This document shows, piece after piece, positions 44,949-58,203 of a stretch of DNA of 64,000 bases. The notes below the pieces were generated by a model that had not been told where the DNA came from, did not search any database, and was given only the letters and a program-made list of their open reading frames with translations. The position numbers and the translations under genes were made by a program. The DNA is from Nemophila menziesii (taxonomy: Eukaryota > Streptophyta > Magnoliopsida > Boraginales > Hydrophyllaceae). Each line of letters begins with the position of its first letter. The stretch's first letter is position 1. The DNA is taken from contig JARWIR010000002.1 of the NCBI GenBank assembly GCA_029959085.1, positions 63,666,154 to 63,730,153 of the forward strand, given 5' to 3'.

Positions 44949-44966
44949 TCCCCGGCAGCGGCGCCA
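44949..44966 (-). other. Primer binding site, element E
   Basis: TGGCGCCGCTGCCGGGGA on the minus strand, six bases from the LTR end. Confidence 0.9.
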
Positions 44967-44972
44967 AAAACT

Positions 44973-46763
44973 TGGTGTCTCCTAGTGTGTTCTAAATTAA
45001 CACACCTAAAAAGGCAAGACACGTACCGCAAGTGTACGGGTCGTCCAAGTAATATCCGGTAAACGGGATTTCGATCTCAGGGACGGATTAGGTATGATTC
45101 AAAGTGTTATGCAATAAATGGAACTAGTTGCTTGAATGAAAATTAAAAGTAAAGGAAATAGATTTTTATTTGATTTTTTGATTAAAGGACTAAAGTGCAA
45201 ATAAAGTAAATATTAAACTAAAATTGAAACTGATGCAAGAAAGTAAATATGAAGAGACTAAAAGGATGAGAGAATAGTACTTGAGTCACGCTGGGTTTCA
45301 CCGAAATAAACTTAATCAATGCTTCTTCTAAGGGACAAACTAGTAACTAGTAATAGTCGGGATTCTAGATTCTCCTAACCCCCGTCACGGTGGACTTAGG
45401 AGCTATTCTCAGATGTTACAAACCCCGTCAGGGCGATCATAATCCACCTTCGAGTGTCAGGTTCTCTACCCAATTGGCTATAAGATTAACTAAGTCCGTC
45501 AGGATCAATAATTTCTACTTACGTTTATTATCTATGTCAGTAATTAAACCCCCCGTCAAGATGATCCAATCGCCACTAATTGGAATAGCTTAATTACTCA
45601 AACCTATGTCTAATTGGCCAAATTAAATATAGTGAAATTAACTTACTATAACAAACAATACTAAATTACTCAATTCGAATTAAATTATAAAAATCCCAAA
45701 TCAGAAAGCATTCATTAAATAAATTAAGGTTAAACCCTTACAGCGATTCTCAAGCACTTAAGAAGTTTAGCTCATAACGGAAAATAAAACTAAAACTATG
45801 AAATTAAAAGACATAATGTTTTACAGAAAGAAAATAAATAAACCTAATGAAGAGGTTGGGTTTGGCTTGAATTGGAGATATAGACAGTCTCCAGCTCTCA
45901 GCTTTCTTCCTTCCTGCTTGCTCTGACTTGAATCCTTAAGCCTCTTTGATAATTATATGAAGTGTGTGTAAAAGAGGAGGCTAAGGGGTGTATTTATAGG
46001 TGTTGGAAGACCCTAGGTCGAATTTTGCTTGGAGTGGAAGACAAGTCAAGGACTCTCAAATTCGTAGCTCTTAAAGATAAGAAGTTGATTTGATTTGGTC
46101 ATATCTTTTTCAATACTTATCCGTTTGAGAAATTCCAATATATGAAACTGCTTGTCTTGGAAAGAGCTTTCTATTGGTGCAGACCACTCGTCCAGAATCC
46201 TAGCCAATCATTTATTATGATTTAATCTCTAAAACGTGGCTGGATTTTCAGATTTCAAAAGGCAGCTATATCTTTTCCTCCTTTGAATAAATCTTTCCTA
46301 AATCTTCTTATTTCCATGTAAATCTTCTTTCCTTTCATCTTTATCTTGACTTGGCCTCTAAGTAATTACCATTTATCTCTTAAAGCTTCACATTAAATAA
46401 ATAATTAAACCGCATATGCTTAAAAAGAATAAATCAATAAATCAAGAAATCGAAATAGGAAAGTGTACTCTAAAAATAGAAACTCGACTTAAAGACATTT
46501 CCTAACACTCTAGAATACACTAAGACTTTATTCTCACTTCCCCACCTTAGATTGGTCTTTCATGAAATTCAAGAACCTATTTAACTTTGCATCAAAATTA
46601 GTCAAATTTACGCACAAAAGCTCAGAAAATGCAATTAGTTAAATTCCAAGGGGGAAAAGTGTAATATAACAAATTATGCATAAAAGTATATCTAATAAGT
46701 CAATAATTCACCTAAAATGATGTTTCTAGAGGGCTAATAATTAGAACAAATAGGGAGACATCA
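44973..46763 (-). repeat. 5' LTR of element E (1791 bp)
   Basis: Partner of 37271-39065. One arm of the LTR-start inverted repeat is mutated here (TGATGTTTCTAG). TSD GTAAT follows at 46764. Confidence 0.93.
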
Positions 46764-46768
46764 GTAAT

Positions 46769-47261
46769 GAACTCTGTTCAAAACTCTTTACTTATTCCTA
46801 CTGTTAAGTTGGATCAAACACTAATATAGGGTGTTGCATTTAAAACTGATTTGAGGCCTTTAAATAGTGATGAGGTGTTTAAACTTTGTGGGGCTAATGA
46901 GGATAATACAAAGTTAAGTCCTATGATAGAGTTGGAGGAGAAAGTTAAGATTGAACCATCTATTACTCATAATTCAGATATAACAATATGTTTTGGTTCA
47001 ATTGAAAGGAATAGAATTAGAAAAAAGCAAGTTAGGGAGGACCTTGGTCTCTCAACTGAGGATAATCTTACTTCTCAAGTCTCAGCAACTCTTGTTACTC
47101 CTACTTGTGGGGGTGATGATGAGATGGCTGACACACTTGACCTTGAAAAAATTGAAACTGATGAGAATATTGAGAAATGGTATGAAGAAGGATTACAAGA
47201 AGAGATGGAAGCTGATGAGGTTTGCGGGGTTGACCCATATCAACCCCATCTCCCTCATTGA
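46769..47261 (+). pseudogene. LINE ORF1, C-terminal part
   Basis: Continues ORF1 after the E insertion. Acidic, with no domain beyond the ORF1 C-terminus; ends PYQPHLPH at a stop at 47259-47261, just where the ORF2 endonuclease begins. Confidence 0.65.
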
Positions 47262-50200
47262 TACAAGCCTGGAACTCTCAAGGCATTGGAACAGCCTTGA
47301 CAGAATTGAGCTTGGTTGATATGATCAAGACTCATCACTTAGAGGTATTATTTATTTCAGAAACTAAGAAAAAACTTGATTTTTTAATTTCTTTAAGCTA
47401 TAAACTTAAGTTGACCCTTGTTTCACATGTTGAACCTGAGGGTTTATCTGGGTGATTAGCAGTTTTTGTGAAAGAAGTTAGTAACTTTACTCATGTTAGC
47501 TCTGATAAACATATTATTCAGTGCACCTATTATAGTTCAAAAATTGAATTATGCGAGATTAATTTTATATATAGCCCTACTACAGATGAGGAAAAAGGTC
47601 CATTTTTTAGGAAATTAAATGATATCATACATGTTGAGAATCAGTGGTGCTTTATTGGTGACTTTAACTTGATAAGATTTCCCTCTGAGAAATTGGGGGT
47701 AATCTGAACTCTGTTCACAAGAGGAATATGGCACAATTCAATGCTTTTATAGATTCAAATGCTTTGCTTGATCTTCCAGCTTTAGGATGTAATTTCTCTT
47801 GGTCAAACAAGAGAAAAGGCAACCAGCTAAATAAGCAAAGACTTGATAGAATCTTAGTTAATTAGGAATGGATGGATCTTTATCCTAACTCTTGGAATGA
47901 GGTTTTACCCCCTCTTGGGTCAGACCACTCACCAATTATTCTTAATTTTGGAATATATTAAAGAAAGCATAAAAAAAGATTTATCCTAGAAAAAGGTTGG
48001 ATTTATGACAAAACTCTTTGTCAACTTATAATTGATAAATGTAAAAGAGGACATTTAATGGATTTGAGAGGTATTTCTTCAATGAAATACAAATTATCAC
48101 AAATTCAAAAACATATATCTAATTGGGCAAGAAAGAGAATCTTGAACAATAGGATTCTTATAAAAAAGAACATTGCTCAGTTGGAAATTATCTTTAATGA
48201 ACCATACAGTGATGAGAATAATGCAATATTTACTTCTCTGAGTTTGGAACTTGAAGAATTTTAGAGAAAAGAGGAACTTTATTGGTCTTTAAGATCTAAA
48301 AATAACTGGTTGAGATTGGGGGATAAAAATTGTAAATATTTTCATGCCTCAACAAAAGTTAAGAAATTTAGAAATAGAATTTCGAAAATCAAAGACAATG
48401 ATGGTATATGGATTTCAGATCCAAATGATATATTAAAGGAAATTATTGGATATTATAACAATATATTCAAATCAGTGGGGGAAAGGAATTATCATCCAAT
48501 TCTGAGCAAAGTTAAAAAAGTTGTTACTGATGAAATGAATAATGCATTAATAAAAAATGTAGATTGTGAAGAGGTAAAACATGCTATTTGGTCCTTAGGG
48601 AGTGATAAATCCCCAGGACCAGATGGTTTTGGAGGATTCTTCTTTAAAAAGTTTTGGGAAATTTTGAAACATTATCTAGTGGCATTAGTTTTAGATTTCA
48701 TCTTGAATAATTCCTCTTTGGAAGAAATTAATAGTACTATAATTTCTCTCATTCCTATGTGTGAGAACACCAGATATAGTTGCTTCTTTTAGACCTATTA
48801 GTTGTGCAAATTTCATATACAAAGTTATTTCAAAAATTTTGACCCTTAGACTCCAAGAATGGATTTGTGTTTTGGTTTCTTAAACACAATCTGCCTTCAT
48901 TCCTAATAGGTCTATTTTTGAGAATATTCTCATTGCCCAGGAAGTTTCTCATTTTTTGAACAATAAGAGAGACACAAAGAAATATTCTTTGGCAATCAAG
49001 GCTGATATGAGCAAAGCTTATGAAAATATAGAGTGAGACTTTTTAATTGATATCTTGATTCAAATGGGCTTTCACCCCACCTGGGTAGGATGGATTAAGA
49101 ATTGTGTTTCATCTGTCACTTATAAAGTTCAAATCAATGGGGTTTTATATGATCTTGATAAACCACAGAAAGGATTGAGGAAAGGAGACCCCCTTTCTCC
49201 TTACCTCTTCTGTATAGCCACTCAAGCTCTTACACATCTTATTAAATATTATGTGGAAATGGGGTTGTTTAAAGGAATTTCTATAGCTAGAGCAGCTCCT
49301 ATTTTCACTCATGTTCTTCTCGCAGATGACAGTTTATTTTTTTTGAAGCTAATGAAAATAACATTGATATTTTCAATAATATTATGAACTGGTATACTTA
49401 TGCTTCAGGGAAAAAATTGAATCTTAATAAGAGTGGGGTATTTTTCAGTAAGAATACACCTCAAGAGTTGAGAGTTAAATATTCACAACAACTGAGAATG
49501 AATGGAATTGAGCATTTGGGGAAATACCTTGGAATCCTATCTTCATGGGGCAAATCTAAAGTGAAATCTCTTGAATGGCTGATTGAAATGGTCCTGAAAA
49601 ATATTGAGAGATGGGATACAAAAATGGTGACTAAGAGTGGCAAAGAAGTGTTAATTAAGGCAGTGATTGGGGCTATTCCCAACTATATCATGTCAGTTTT
49701 TCTTATCCCAAAAAAAGTCACTTCTCATTTGACTTCATTGATCTCTAACTTCTATTTGGATAATCAAGGAGAAGGGAGGTGTCACTGGATTAAGTGGCAA
49801 ACCTTAATGAACTGTAAAGATGATGGAGGCCTTGGGTTTAAAGACTTTCACTGTCAAAACCTTGCTCTGTTAGCCTCAAATGCTTGGAAATTCAACCTGA
49901 ATAAAAAATCTTTACTTTTTAAACTGTTTCAAGGGAAATATTTCCCTAAAACTGACTTTTTTCAAGCAAAATTGAGTAGTAATTGCTCATGGGGTTGGAA
50001 GAGTCTTATTGAGGGAAGAAACTGCTTTATTAAAGATATAAGATGGAATGTTTGTAATGGCAAGAAAATTAATATTTGGGATGATGTTTGGATCCCAAAT
50101 AGTGACAAATTGATTAAACCAGATGGTTGTAGCTTAAAATATGTATCTGAGCTGATGGATACACAGTCTTTTAGATGGAATCTTGAGTTACTTAATTTGT

Positions 50201-51470
50201 ATTTTCCTCCTAAGCCTGTAGCAACCATCTCCACTACATTTCTCTCACAACTCAACCTTGAAGATGTTCCTTTTTGGCCTTATTCTTCAACTGGTTGGGT
50301 TTCAGTGAAAGACATGTATAGGAGACTTTGGATGGCTCACAACTTAAGGAAAAAAATCTTGGTAAAAATAAAGGAGAACAATCTTTCATGTTACAATCTC
50401 GAGATTGGAAAACTATTTGGGATATGAATGTGGCTCCAAAAGTCAAAAACTTTATATGGAAGTGTTGTGAAAATTCATTACCAACTAATGAAAATAGGAA
50501 AACAAGCAAATCATATACATTTGACCTTTGTACAATGTGTGGTATTAAAACTAAGAAGGTTGAACATCTTATCTTTCATTATTCTTGGGCTAGGGCTGTT
50601 TGGTTGGCAAGCCCTTTGAATTTCTACTCTTTAACTGAACCTTCTTTTAATTTCAAGAAATGGATTAACTTTATTAGGTTAAGCCTTTCTGAAACTGAGT
50701 TTTGCAGAAATGGACTTGGTGAATTAGCTTTTTACATTGTTTGGTTTATTTGGAAAGGAAGAAATGAGACTATATTTTGTGGGACTGAACCTGACCCTAT
50801 GAAAACCTTAACAGATGCTTTAAAAGCCTATGATGATTTTAACTTATCCAAAAGGATTGACTCTGAGGCTAAAATGAATAATAATCTTATTGTGAGGGAT
50901 ACTTTATTGATCTTACAAGGAAATAATTTGCAATCTAAAGCAACTCAGGTGCAAACCTTTAGAGATGGCAATGTGGGGAAATGTCACCACCATTAACATG
51001 ATGCATAAAAGTGATCTTTGATGCTTCATTTGATCCTAAAACTAACCAAGCTTCTTTTTCTTGTCTTGCCAGGGACTCAAATGGAAAACTTATTGATGGT
51101 TGTTCAAATTTTTTTTGCTTATTCTTCACTTGAGGCAGAGGCTAGAGGACTCTTAAAAGCTTGTGACATGGCTTCTAAATATCCAATAGGCAAAGCAGAG
51201 GTGAAGAATGATTGTCAAGTCCTCATTCAGCAAACTTACAAAGGAGAGAAGACTTTTTGTAATATTAGAGGATTAGTAAACTGTATTTTGAGACTTAAGT
51301 TGTGTTGTAATATTAAAATCTCCTATGTTAGGAGATCAAAAAACATGTGTGCGGATTGGGTGGCTAAACAGGAGATTAAAGGCTCCTTGTTTAGCCTTTG
51401 GACTTGTTTTCCTCCTCCCAAACTTGCAGCTCTTTTGATTAGTGACTTTAACACTCTTGGGATAGGATAA
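47240..51470 (+). pseudogene. LINE ORF2: endonuclease, RT, zinc-binding domain and RNase H
   Basis: Endonuclease (APE type): AWNSQGIG, LFISETK, WCFIGDFNLI, SDHSPII. RT: W..LGDKNCKYFHAS, SDKSPGPDGFGGFFFKKFW, ADMSKAYE, GLRKGDPLSPYLF and the catalytic LLADDSLFF (near 49320), then KLNLNKSGVFFS. Zinc-binding RVT domain near 50430-50600 (FIWKCCENSLPTNE, CTMCG..KVEHLIFHY). A C-terminal RNase H-like domain at 51010-51470 (FDASFDP, LEAEARGLLKA, SKNMCADWVAKQE). At least six frame changes or stops. The RNase H end is typical of one plant L1 lineage. Confidence 0.87.
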
Positions 51471-51529
51471 TTTGTAATATTTCTTGAAGTTTGTATTTTA
51501 TGCTTATTTCGACCAAAAAAAATAAAAAA

Positions 51530-51881
51530 ATAATTAAACCGCATATGCTTTTAAAAATAATAAATCAATAATTCAAGTCTAGAAATAGGAAAGTGCACTC
51601 TAAAATTAGAAACTCGACTCAAATACTTCCTAATACACTAAAAATAAGCTAAGACTCTAATTCTCACTTCTCCACCTTGTATTGAATTTAAGAACATACC
51701 AACTTTGCACTAAAAATAATCAAATTAACGCACAAAAGCTCTAAAAATGAAAATAGTCTAATTACAAGGGGAGAAAGTGCAATATGACGAAATATGCATG
51801 AAATTCTAGCTAATAAGTCAATAATTCACCTAAAATGATGTCTCCAGAGGGCTAATATTTAGAACAAATAGGGAGACATCA
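51530..51881 (-). repeat. LTR D, right fragment
   Basis: Resumes with TAATTAAACCGCATATGC, as in the E LTR, and ends GGGAGACATCA at 51881. The last 46 bp form the LTR-start inverted repeat. Confidence 0.82.
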
Positions 51882-52995
51882 TGTTCCAGTTAGAGGAAAG
51901 TTAGTTCCTTTTACAGTTGAAGAGATTAGAAACCACTTCCAGTTCAAGAAATTGGTTGGACAATGTAAGTTTAGAGAAACGGTGGAAAATATCACTACTT
52001 TTGATTGGAATCAACTTTTTGAGCATGTATTAGATGAAGAAAAAGTGCAATCACATAAGGGAGAATTGAAGGAACCTTAGCCTTACAAATATCTCCAACC
52101 TGATACGAGAATTTGGCACAATTTCCTCACACCAAACGCCTTTGGAAACATGCAAACATTGGATGTAACTAAGCGCAACACCATCTTTTTTAATTGTGTT
52201 TTAAAAGGAGAAGAAGTAGATGTGGCACAATTGATCTTTGAGGAGGTGATGCAATTTTTGGTCTCTCCACTTTCGTTGTTTAATGTGAGATATCCAACTA
52301 TGATCACGTGCCTAGTAACAAAAGAGAATGTGATTCGGGGTGAAGAAGAAAAATTGATGTATAAAGTGAGCAAAACTATCAACAAAACTTGGATCAAAAT
52401 ATAAGAGGAGCTGGAATTAAGAAGCCTCCATAAGAAGAATAAAAAGAAGATGATATTATTTGGAGAGAAAGGGTATAAGAGCGATTAGGTAAAGTTGAAG
52501 CAGCTCAAACCTTCTTGGCCGAAGATGTGGCACAAATCAAAGAAAATCAAGTGCACATCATGGCACTCCTTGAGAAATTGAAGCACGATTTCGCGAAAGA
52601 TCTACCAAATCCTATCTTGGATGTTGATAAAGTGAGGCAATAGCCTCGAGAGTATGTTCACTTTCTTCCTTACCGTTTCTTCATATGCAATATTTGCCTG
52701 TTTTTAAATTCTTTATTGAGACTTTTTTGAGTCGTGAGGACACACATCATTTTTGAGTTGGGGGTGAGGGGATTCGTTGTCTCTCATCTCCAATCTTATG
52801 TGATTTTACAATTTTTAGGAAGAAATTAATTTTTTTGATACATAGGATTAGCTGTAGAGTGTGTTTAATAGCTGAAAGCATAAGCTTAGTAAGTTAATGA
52901 TAAAAAGTAATATGTTTATGAGCTGATTATTTTATATGCTTTGAGTATGAACATGAAACACACATTGATAGTAAAGAAAATATTAGTGAGCAATG
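51882..52995 (+). pseudogene. ORF3 remnant and 3' region of another Athila-like element (G)
   Basis: Plus-strand ORF3 core: VPVRGKLVPFTVEEIRNHF, RIWHNFLTPNAFG, FFNCVLKGEEVDVAQLIFEEVMQF, MITCLVTKENV, with a stop near 52078 and another near 52402. It is aligned to the ORF3 core of F (RFIIPTFFG, KKEIDVALVIYDFIM) but clearly divergent. After 52730 comes the GAGTCGTG.GGACAC 3' UTR block. LTR D cuts it on the left and LTR F on the right. Confidence 0.75.
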
Positions 52996-54565
52996 TGGTG
53001 GGTCCTGGTGTGTTATAAAAGAAGCGATAAAAAATAAGGACTCATAGACCGCAAGTGTACGGTTGTCCAAGTAATACTATGATAAACCAGGTTTCGTTCG
53101 CAGGGACAGAATAGGTACAACTCATGTGTTTATCAAGTAGTAGCAGTAATTGCAAGTACGGAAAGGTAAATAATATAATTTTTGGTTTGTTTTATTTATA
53201 AACTAAGAACGCAATAAAATAAAATACTAGAATGATTAACTAAGATAAAATAATGCAAGTGAATGAGTGTGGATGCAAGTATGAGAATGCTATTTGAGTC
53301 TCGCAAGGGTTTTACCTAAACCTTTCTAATTAATTCTTTATGTTAAGGGCTGAATCGATATTATTGTGCTAGTCGGGACTCTAATGTCTCCTAACCCCGT
53401 CAGGTTGGACTTAGGAGCTCTTCTACGGTACTATATACTCCGTTAGGGCGATTACATATACTTTTGAATGGTTAAGTCTTTTACCTCATTGGTTGCGTGG
53501 TTAGTCAAGTCTGCCAAGATCATTGACGCACACCACACGTCTATTACCTAGGTCCGTATTTAAACCCCCCGCCAAGGTGATCACTACGCCACTATAGTGA
53601 ATAGCCTAAATAATGTAGATTACCCTTGGTTCATGACATCAAAGATAATAAATAAGATTAAAGTAGTAGCCAACACAAAATATTGAATTCAATTTAAATA
53701 CTTAAATCCCAAATTAGAAAAACATCAATTAAAGAAATTAGGGTTCAACCCAATGTGCTCAAGTACCAATATGTTTAGCTCATAACGAAATTAAAAACTG
53801 AAATAAAATTAAAAGAACTCATACTCAATTACAGAAATAAAATTAAGAACCTAATTAAAGAATTGATTTTGACTGTTGATGGAAGAGAATTGACTCTCCA
53901 GCTTCAGCTTCTTCTCTCCTTTTTGCTCTGACTTTTTTTTTAGTGTATACTGACTTTTGTAATGAGTTGTCTCTAATAAATGAAGTCTAAATGCCTTTAT
54001 ATAGTGGAGAATTCAGATTGGGCCTTATACTTACAAGAATAGGTTAAATGAAATAAAAGCCCAATAAAAATTAGAAATCCTGTAACTGATGTGCAACTGT
54101 TAGTAAAACAGCTGTGACTTTTGCGTCTCAACTTCAAATCACTTCATTCTAGTCTCAAAATCTTCCTGACTCAAAGATGCAAATTCCTTATTTCACTACT
54201 CTAAGGCTGAATCAGTGACTAAGTAGCTCAAAAACAGTGATTTGTAACAGCTTTCCAAATTTCATTCTCCTCTAATAAATTCTTTGGATCATCTTTTATC
54301 GCCTTTGACTTCTACACTCGATCTAAGACTTTAATTCCCAGTTCTCCTCCTTGTTTTTGTGCTCCATAGCATCCTCGGACCTAAGAACTTTTCACTAAAA
54401 ACAAACAAATCAATGCATAAAAGCTCTACAACGCAATTAATACAATTCCAAGGGGAGAAAATGCAATATCACTAAATAAGCTTAAAAGTCTGTCAAATAA
54501 GTCAATTAATCACCTAAAATGATGTCTCCTAAGGGATGATATTTAGAACAAAAAGGGAGACATCA
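52996..54565 (-). repeat. 3' LTR of element F (1570 bp)
   Basis: Plus-strand TGGTGGGTCC to GGGAGACATCA. It shares the CGCAAGTGTACGG, TCGTTCGCAGGGAC and LTR-start inverted repeat (54520-54565) blocks with the other LTRs, but much of the middle is different. The minus-strand polypurine tract lies at 54566-54580. Confidence 0.88.
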
Positions 54566-55108
54566 AGACCCCAAACTCAAAACTTTGTCGTCCCGATAAA
54601 GTAAAATAAAAACAAGCGCCTTAGGTTAAACGCAGAAATGTAGAGTCTAGTGAATAACACCCAAAGCATAACTTAAACCAAATCTCATATATTATGACCT
54701 AGGAATTAATATACACATACACCTATCATGAAAAAATTAAACACAAATAATATCAATCCAAAATTAACTTCACAATGCTAGAAGGTTACGCTTATACTTA
54801 TCTCAAGATGGTGGCTATAGGGTGTTCATCGATCCTCACTCGCTTTGAACGCTCCACTTAGCATACTCCCTATTAGATGAATTACAAATCCACTATGTAT
54901 CTAAGAATCAAGAGTACTTTATGGTTATAGCGTAGGCTTAGGTACGGTATGGAATGTATATTTGGTAAATTTGAAGCGAGTTTTTGGCTCTCTCCTCACT
55001 TACTATCAACAAACTGTCCAAGAGCTTGAGTTTGCACTTGAATATTATTCTCACTCAACCCATTTTACGCACTAGTTAGAGTCCCAAAAATTACCAAATA
55101 AGCACTAA

Positions 55109-55130
55109 ATATATATATATATATATATAT
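55109..55130. repeat. (AT)n microsatellite
   Basis: Eleven AT units in the 3' region of element F. Confidence 0.9.
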
Positions 55131-55929
55131 CCTAGTAAAGGGTTACAAATAATACATCATCAACAATTGCACATAAATACAAACACATACAAATTCCCTC
55201 CCAATATAATCTCCCATTAATGGAAACCACCACCGCAAACTAAAGTTTAAGACAAGAAGTCTCAAGATTGTGATTCAAGTGCGGGTTATATGGAAATGCC
55301 TAATAGTCTAAGGGGTATGGGCTTATATCGTGGCGACAAAAGAAAAGGCTTAAAGGATAAAAATGGGGCTAAGAAGGATATAATTAAATTAAGGGATAGA
55401 AAGCTAAAAAGGTCTCAAATGGCTTAACAAAGAACTTCCTCTATCCTTTTCCTAATTACATGGCTTGCCTCTAGTTCATACCTAAGTGGGTTCTCTACTA
55501 ATTCGGATCTCACTTTCTACAAACCAATCATTTTCCTTAAGTACAAGTTTACTTCTTTTTCATTGTTAGTTAATTTCTTCTATCAATTATCTATGTTTGC
55601 ATGCAATCTAAGTGCATTTTATACTGACTCCTAAGGTTTACTATTTTATATCATAAATTCATAAAAAGTTTGCTTAATGGGGTCATTTAAAATGCTTTAC
55701 AGTCATACGCAACCCTAAAATTGGGATGAGGCAACGAACCCCACCCCAAAATAAAAAATGAGTCGTGTCCCCACGATTCGAAAAGACTCGATAAAGCAAA
55801 TAAACTATTATACACTACTAAATGAGAAAAGGATAGGAAAACATATCTTAATCAACACTAGGCTGATCACGTGGAGTCTCAGGTCAAGTTTCTGAATTCT
55901 TCTTCATCAAGGTGTAAAGATCATTAATG

Positions 55930-57155
55930 GTTGCGTTCATCCTTAATAAAGTGTCTTTAATCACTTCGAACTATTTTGTCATATTTCCCAAAGTCTTCAC
56001 CAATCCGACTTGCGTCTCTTACAAACTTCTTATTCTCTCACTCACATCATTATCTTTGGGAGTCTTCTTCTTTCTTTGTGGAGGTCTTGCTCAATTATCT
56101 TCCCCGAAGGGCTTATCAAATCCATACCCACTTTCTTTCCTTCGTTATGAATATTTTCAATCGCAACCGTCATGATGTTATCCCCGAACTTAAGAGGTTC
56201 CTCGTCTTTGTTTCCGCGTGGCACTTTTGCAGTCTTGCATAGTGTAGTAATCAAACATGGAAATTTAAGGTTGTGTTGCTTGATTGGTGATTTTGTGTAA
56301 GCCATTATGAAATCATATATCACGAGAGCTACATCTATCTCTTTCTTTTCTAGTATGCATTTAATAAATATGAGCTATTCACGTGATACTTCAGAAGTGT
56401 GGGTATTACCAAAGAAGGTAGGGATTATGAAACGGGACCATACTTTCGCGCTTGGAAGCAATTGACTACAAAGGACCATACTTTGATATTTCTGATCTTC
56501 GGGGATGGGTTCCACCCCATAGATTAAAACCTGTTTGTAGAGTGAATCCCATAGGAAGGCCAAACTATTAATCTCTTCATGGTATTGGCACAAACCTTTT
56601 AAGGTAGGTAATTTGAATATCCCACGAATATGTTCAACTGCGAAAGGAATAATCTTTTTCCGGACTTAAATTGAATTACCTTCAGCAAAAACAAATTCTT
56701 CATAGAATTCCGGAACTAAAGATGGAAGATAAAACAACTCTCTTTTTCTAAACTCTTTACAACCCAACTTGTCACAAGCTACTGCGTAATCCTTGAATTC
56801 ACCGTTCATAATATATTCTAGAAATCCCTTCTCAACACCAAAAAGCAACCTAGCAAACCGGTCACAAAATTGTTTCCAACTGATGAATGGCCTCTTAGGT
56901 TTAGGTTTCACAACCATTGTTTTTCTTCTCACAAAGCGTTTTTCTTTAACTGGTTCACTCACTATTGGTTTTTCACTTTCTTTTGATTCCAAGATTTTTT
57001 TGCTTTTTAGGATTCACCTCACTTGGGCTCTCTTTCCTCTTCATGGTATTCTTGATTTCTCCAACCTCAGGCTTAGAACTGGAATCTAGAATATCGATAG
57101 CTTTGTCTGGAGTGGCCCCAAGAGTATTTTTAGTTCTAGCGTTAATCTTCATCTT
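55930..57155 (-). pseudogene. ORF3 of element F
   Basis: Minus-strand pieces: MKINARTKNTLGATPDKAID at the start, KEKRFVRRKTMVVKPKPKRP, FCDRFARLLFGVEKGFLEY, DKLGCKEFRKRELFYLPSLV, VEPIPEDQKY, AKVWSRFIIPTFFGNTHTSE, EIDVALVIYDFIM, CLITTLCKTAKVPRG. Stops and frame changes fall near 57000, 56660 and 56370. Same family of protein as in B, C and G. Confidence 0.8.
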
Positions 57156-57559
57156 TCAATTATAAAATGAGGAATCAGTTCTGTTTGTCACCTCAATGCA
57201 ACCCAAACTCAAAACTTTAAATATTCAAAAACTAGAGAGGAGTTTTAAATTTTAATGTTTTGAGGATTAGGAGATAATGTTTATGGTGTTATATGAGATG
57301 GGTGATGATTATGTGATGGTTAGGAGAGGTTAATTGGGTAAGATTAAAGCTTGGATGAAGAATGATTAAAGATTTGATGAAGATTTCTTGGTGTTGTTGG
57401 AAGGATTTATGTGTTTGGAATTAATTAGGAAGAAGGATTGCTGGAGATTATGTGTTGTAATGGTGTATTTTAGGTTTATATTATGTTTTGGTTCGTTCAT
57501 AATGATATCTTGCGTGAGAGACTAGATTAAAAAGGTGAGAAAATTGGATTTCTTAAGGT

Positions 57560-57965
57560 TTAGGTCAAAATTCGCTGCGTGGGCCGGCTTGCCAGACTTC
57601 TCACCAGTACCTGTGAAGTATTTGTTCCTTTTTCTCTCCACGCAAAGGCTTGCGTTTGCGAATTATATATAAGTACTTTTCGCTGAGAGCATGACCGACA
57701 TACCGGCGAGCTGACCGGCTAGACGGTCGCAAATGTGTTGTTTTCGCTAACGTAATAAATAGTTGCGTTTAACATTTAATTTAAATTCACTCTGCTGAGA
57801 GTTGATTGGCATACCAGCGATATGGCCGGCTAGCCGGTCGCGCGAACCTTTTTCCAAAGACGCAAAAAATAGCTGCGTTTAATAATTTAATTAACTGTTC
57901 TTTAACGTGAGGTTGACCGGCATACCGGCGGTAAGGCCAGCTAGCCGGTGCGGCTAGTTCAATTA
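57560..57965 (-). repeat. GC-rich palindromic tandem repeats of element F
   Basis: Three units of about 110-120 nt near 57690, 57800 and 57910. Each has ACCGGC.TACCGGCG and GGCTAGCCGGT-type palindromes followed by GACGCA..AATAGTTGCGTTT. The block lies in the same position relative to pol as in A, B, C and E. Confidence 0.75.
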
Positions 57966-58160
57966 ACCAATTTTTAAACGCAGAATTTTTCATTTACTCC
58001 TATTTAACCCAAAACTCAAGGATTAATATACCTGCAAAAATCATAAACTCCAACCTTTCTCTTTTCTTTTTTAAATTATACACTAATACATATAAATTAC
58101 TCTATTATACACTAATAAATAAATATAACTGAAAGCAATAAACCAATATACAAACGAAAT

Positions 58161-58198
58161 GGCTTTTGTTTAACGTCGTTAAGCTCGAGGGGTTACCT
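58161..58198 (-). other. Post-pol motif of element F
   Basis: GGTAACCCCTCGAGC, TTAACGACGTTAA, ACAAAAGCC on the minus strand; one base differs from C and E. Confidence 0.6.
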
Positions 58199-58203
58199 CT
58201 CGT

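Larger units (their letters stand above)
37271..46763 (-). mobile_element. Element E: RT-less Athila-like element with mini-ORF3
   Basis: 9.5 kb, complete, with perfect TSD GTAAT (37266-37270 and 46764-46768) inside LINE ORF1. LTRs are 1795 and 1791 bp, about 98.5% identical by my count. Minus-strand order: LTR, primer site, gag, protease with GPY/F tail, post-pol motif, palindromic repeats, a 151-codon ORF3 remnant, polypurine tract, LTR. It lacks RT, RNase H and the integrase core, like A, but has a different LTR family. It can only have moved with enzymes supplied from elsewhere, and fairly recently. Confidence 0.93.
35986..51529 (+). mobile_element. Plant L1-type LINE, split by element E
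   Basis: Starts in a purine- and pyrimidine-rich leader near 35990, has ORF1 (36397-37260, continued after E at 46769-47261), ORF2 (about 47240-51470) and a 3' A-rich tail (51514-51529). It interrupts LTR D; the AT-rich stretch AATAATTAA occurs at both edges and is the probable TSD, though its exact length is unclear. Both ORFs carry many stops and frameshifts. Confidence 0.85.
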
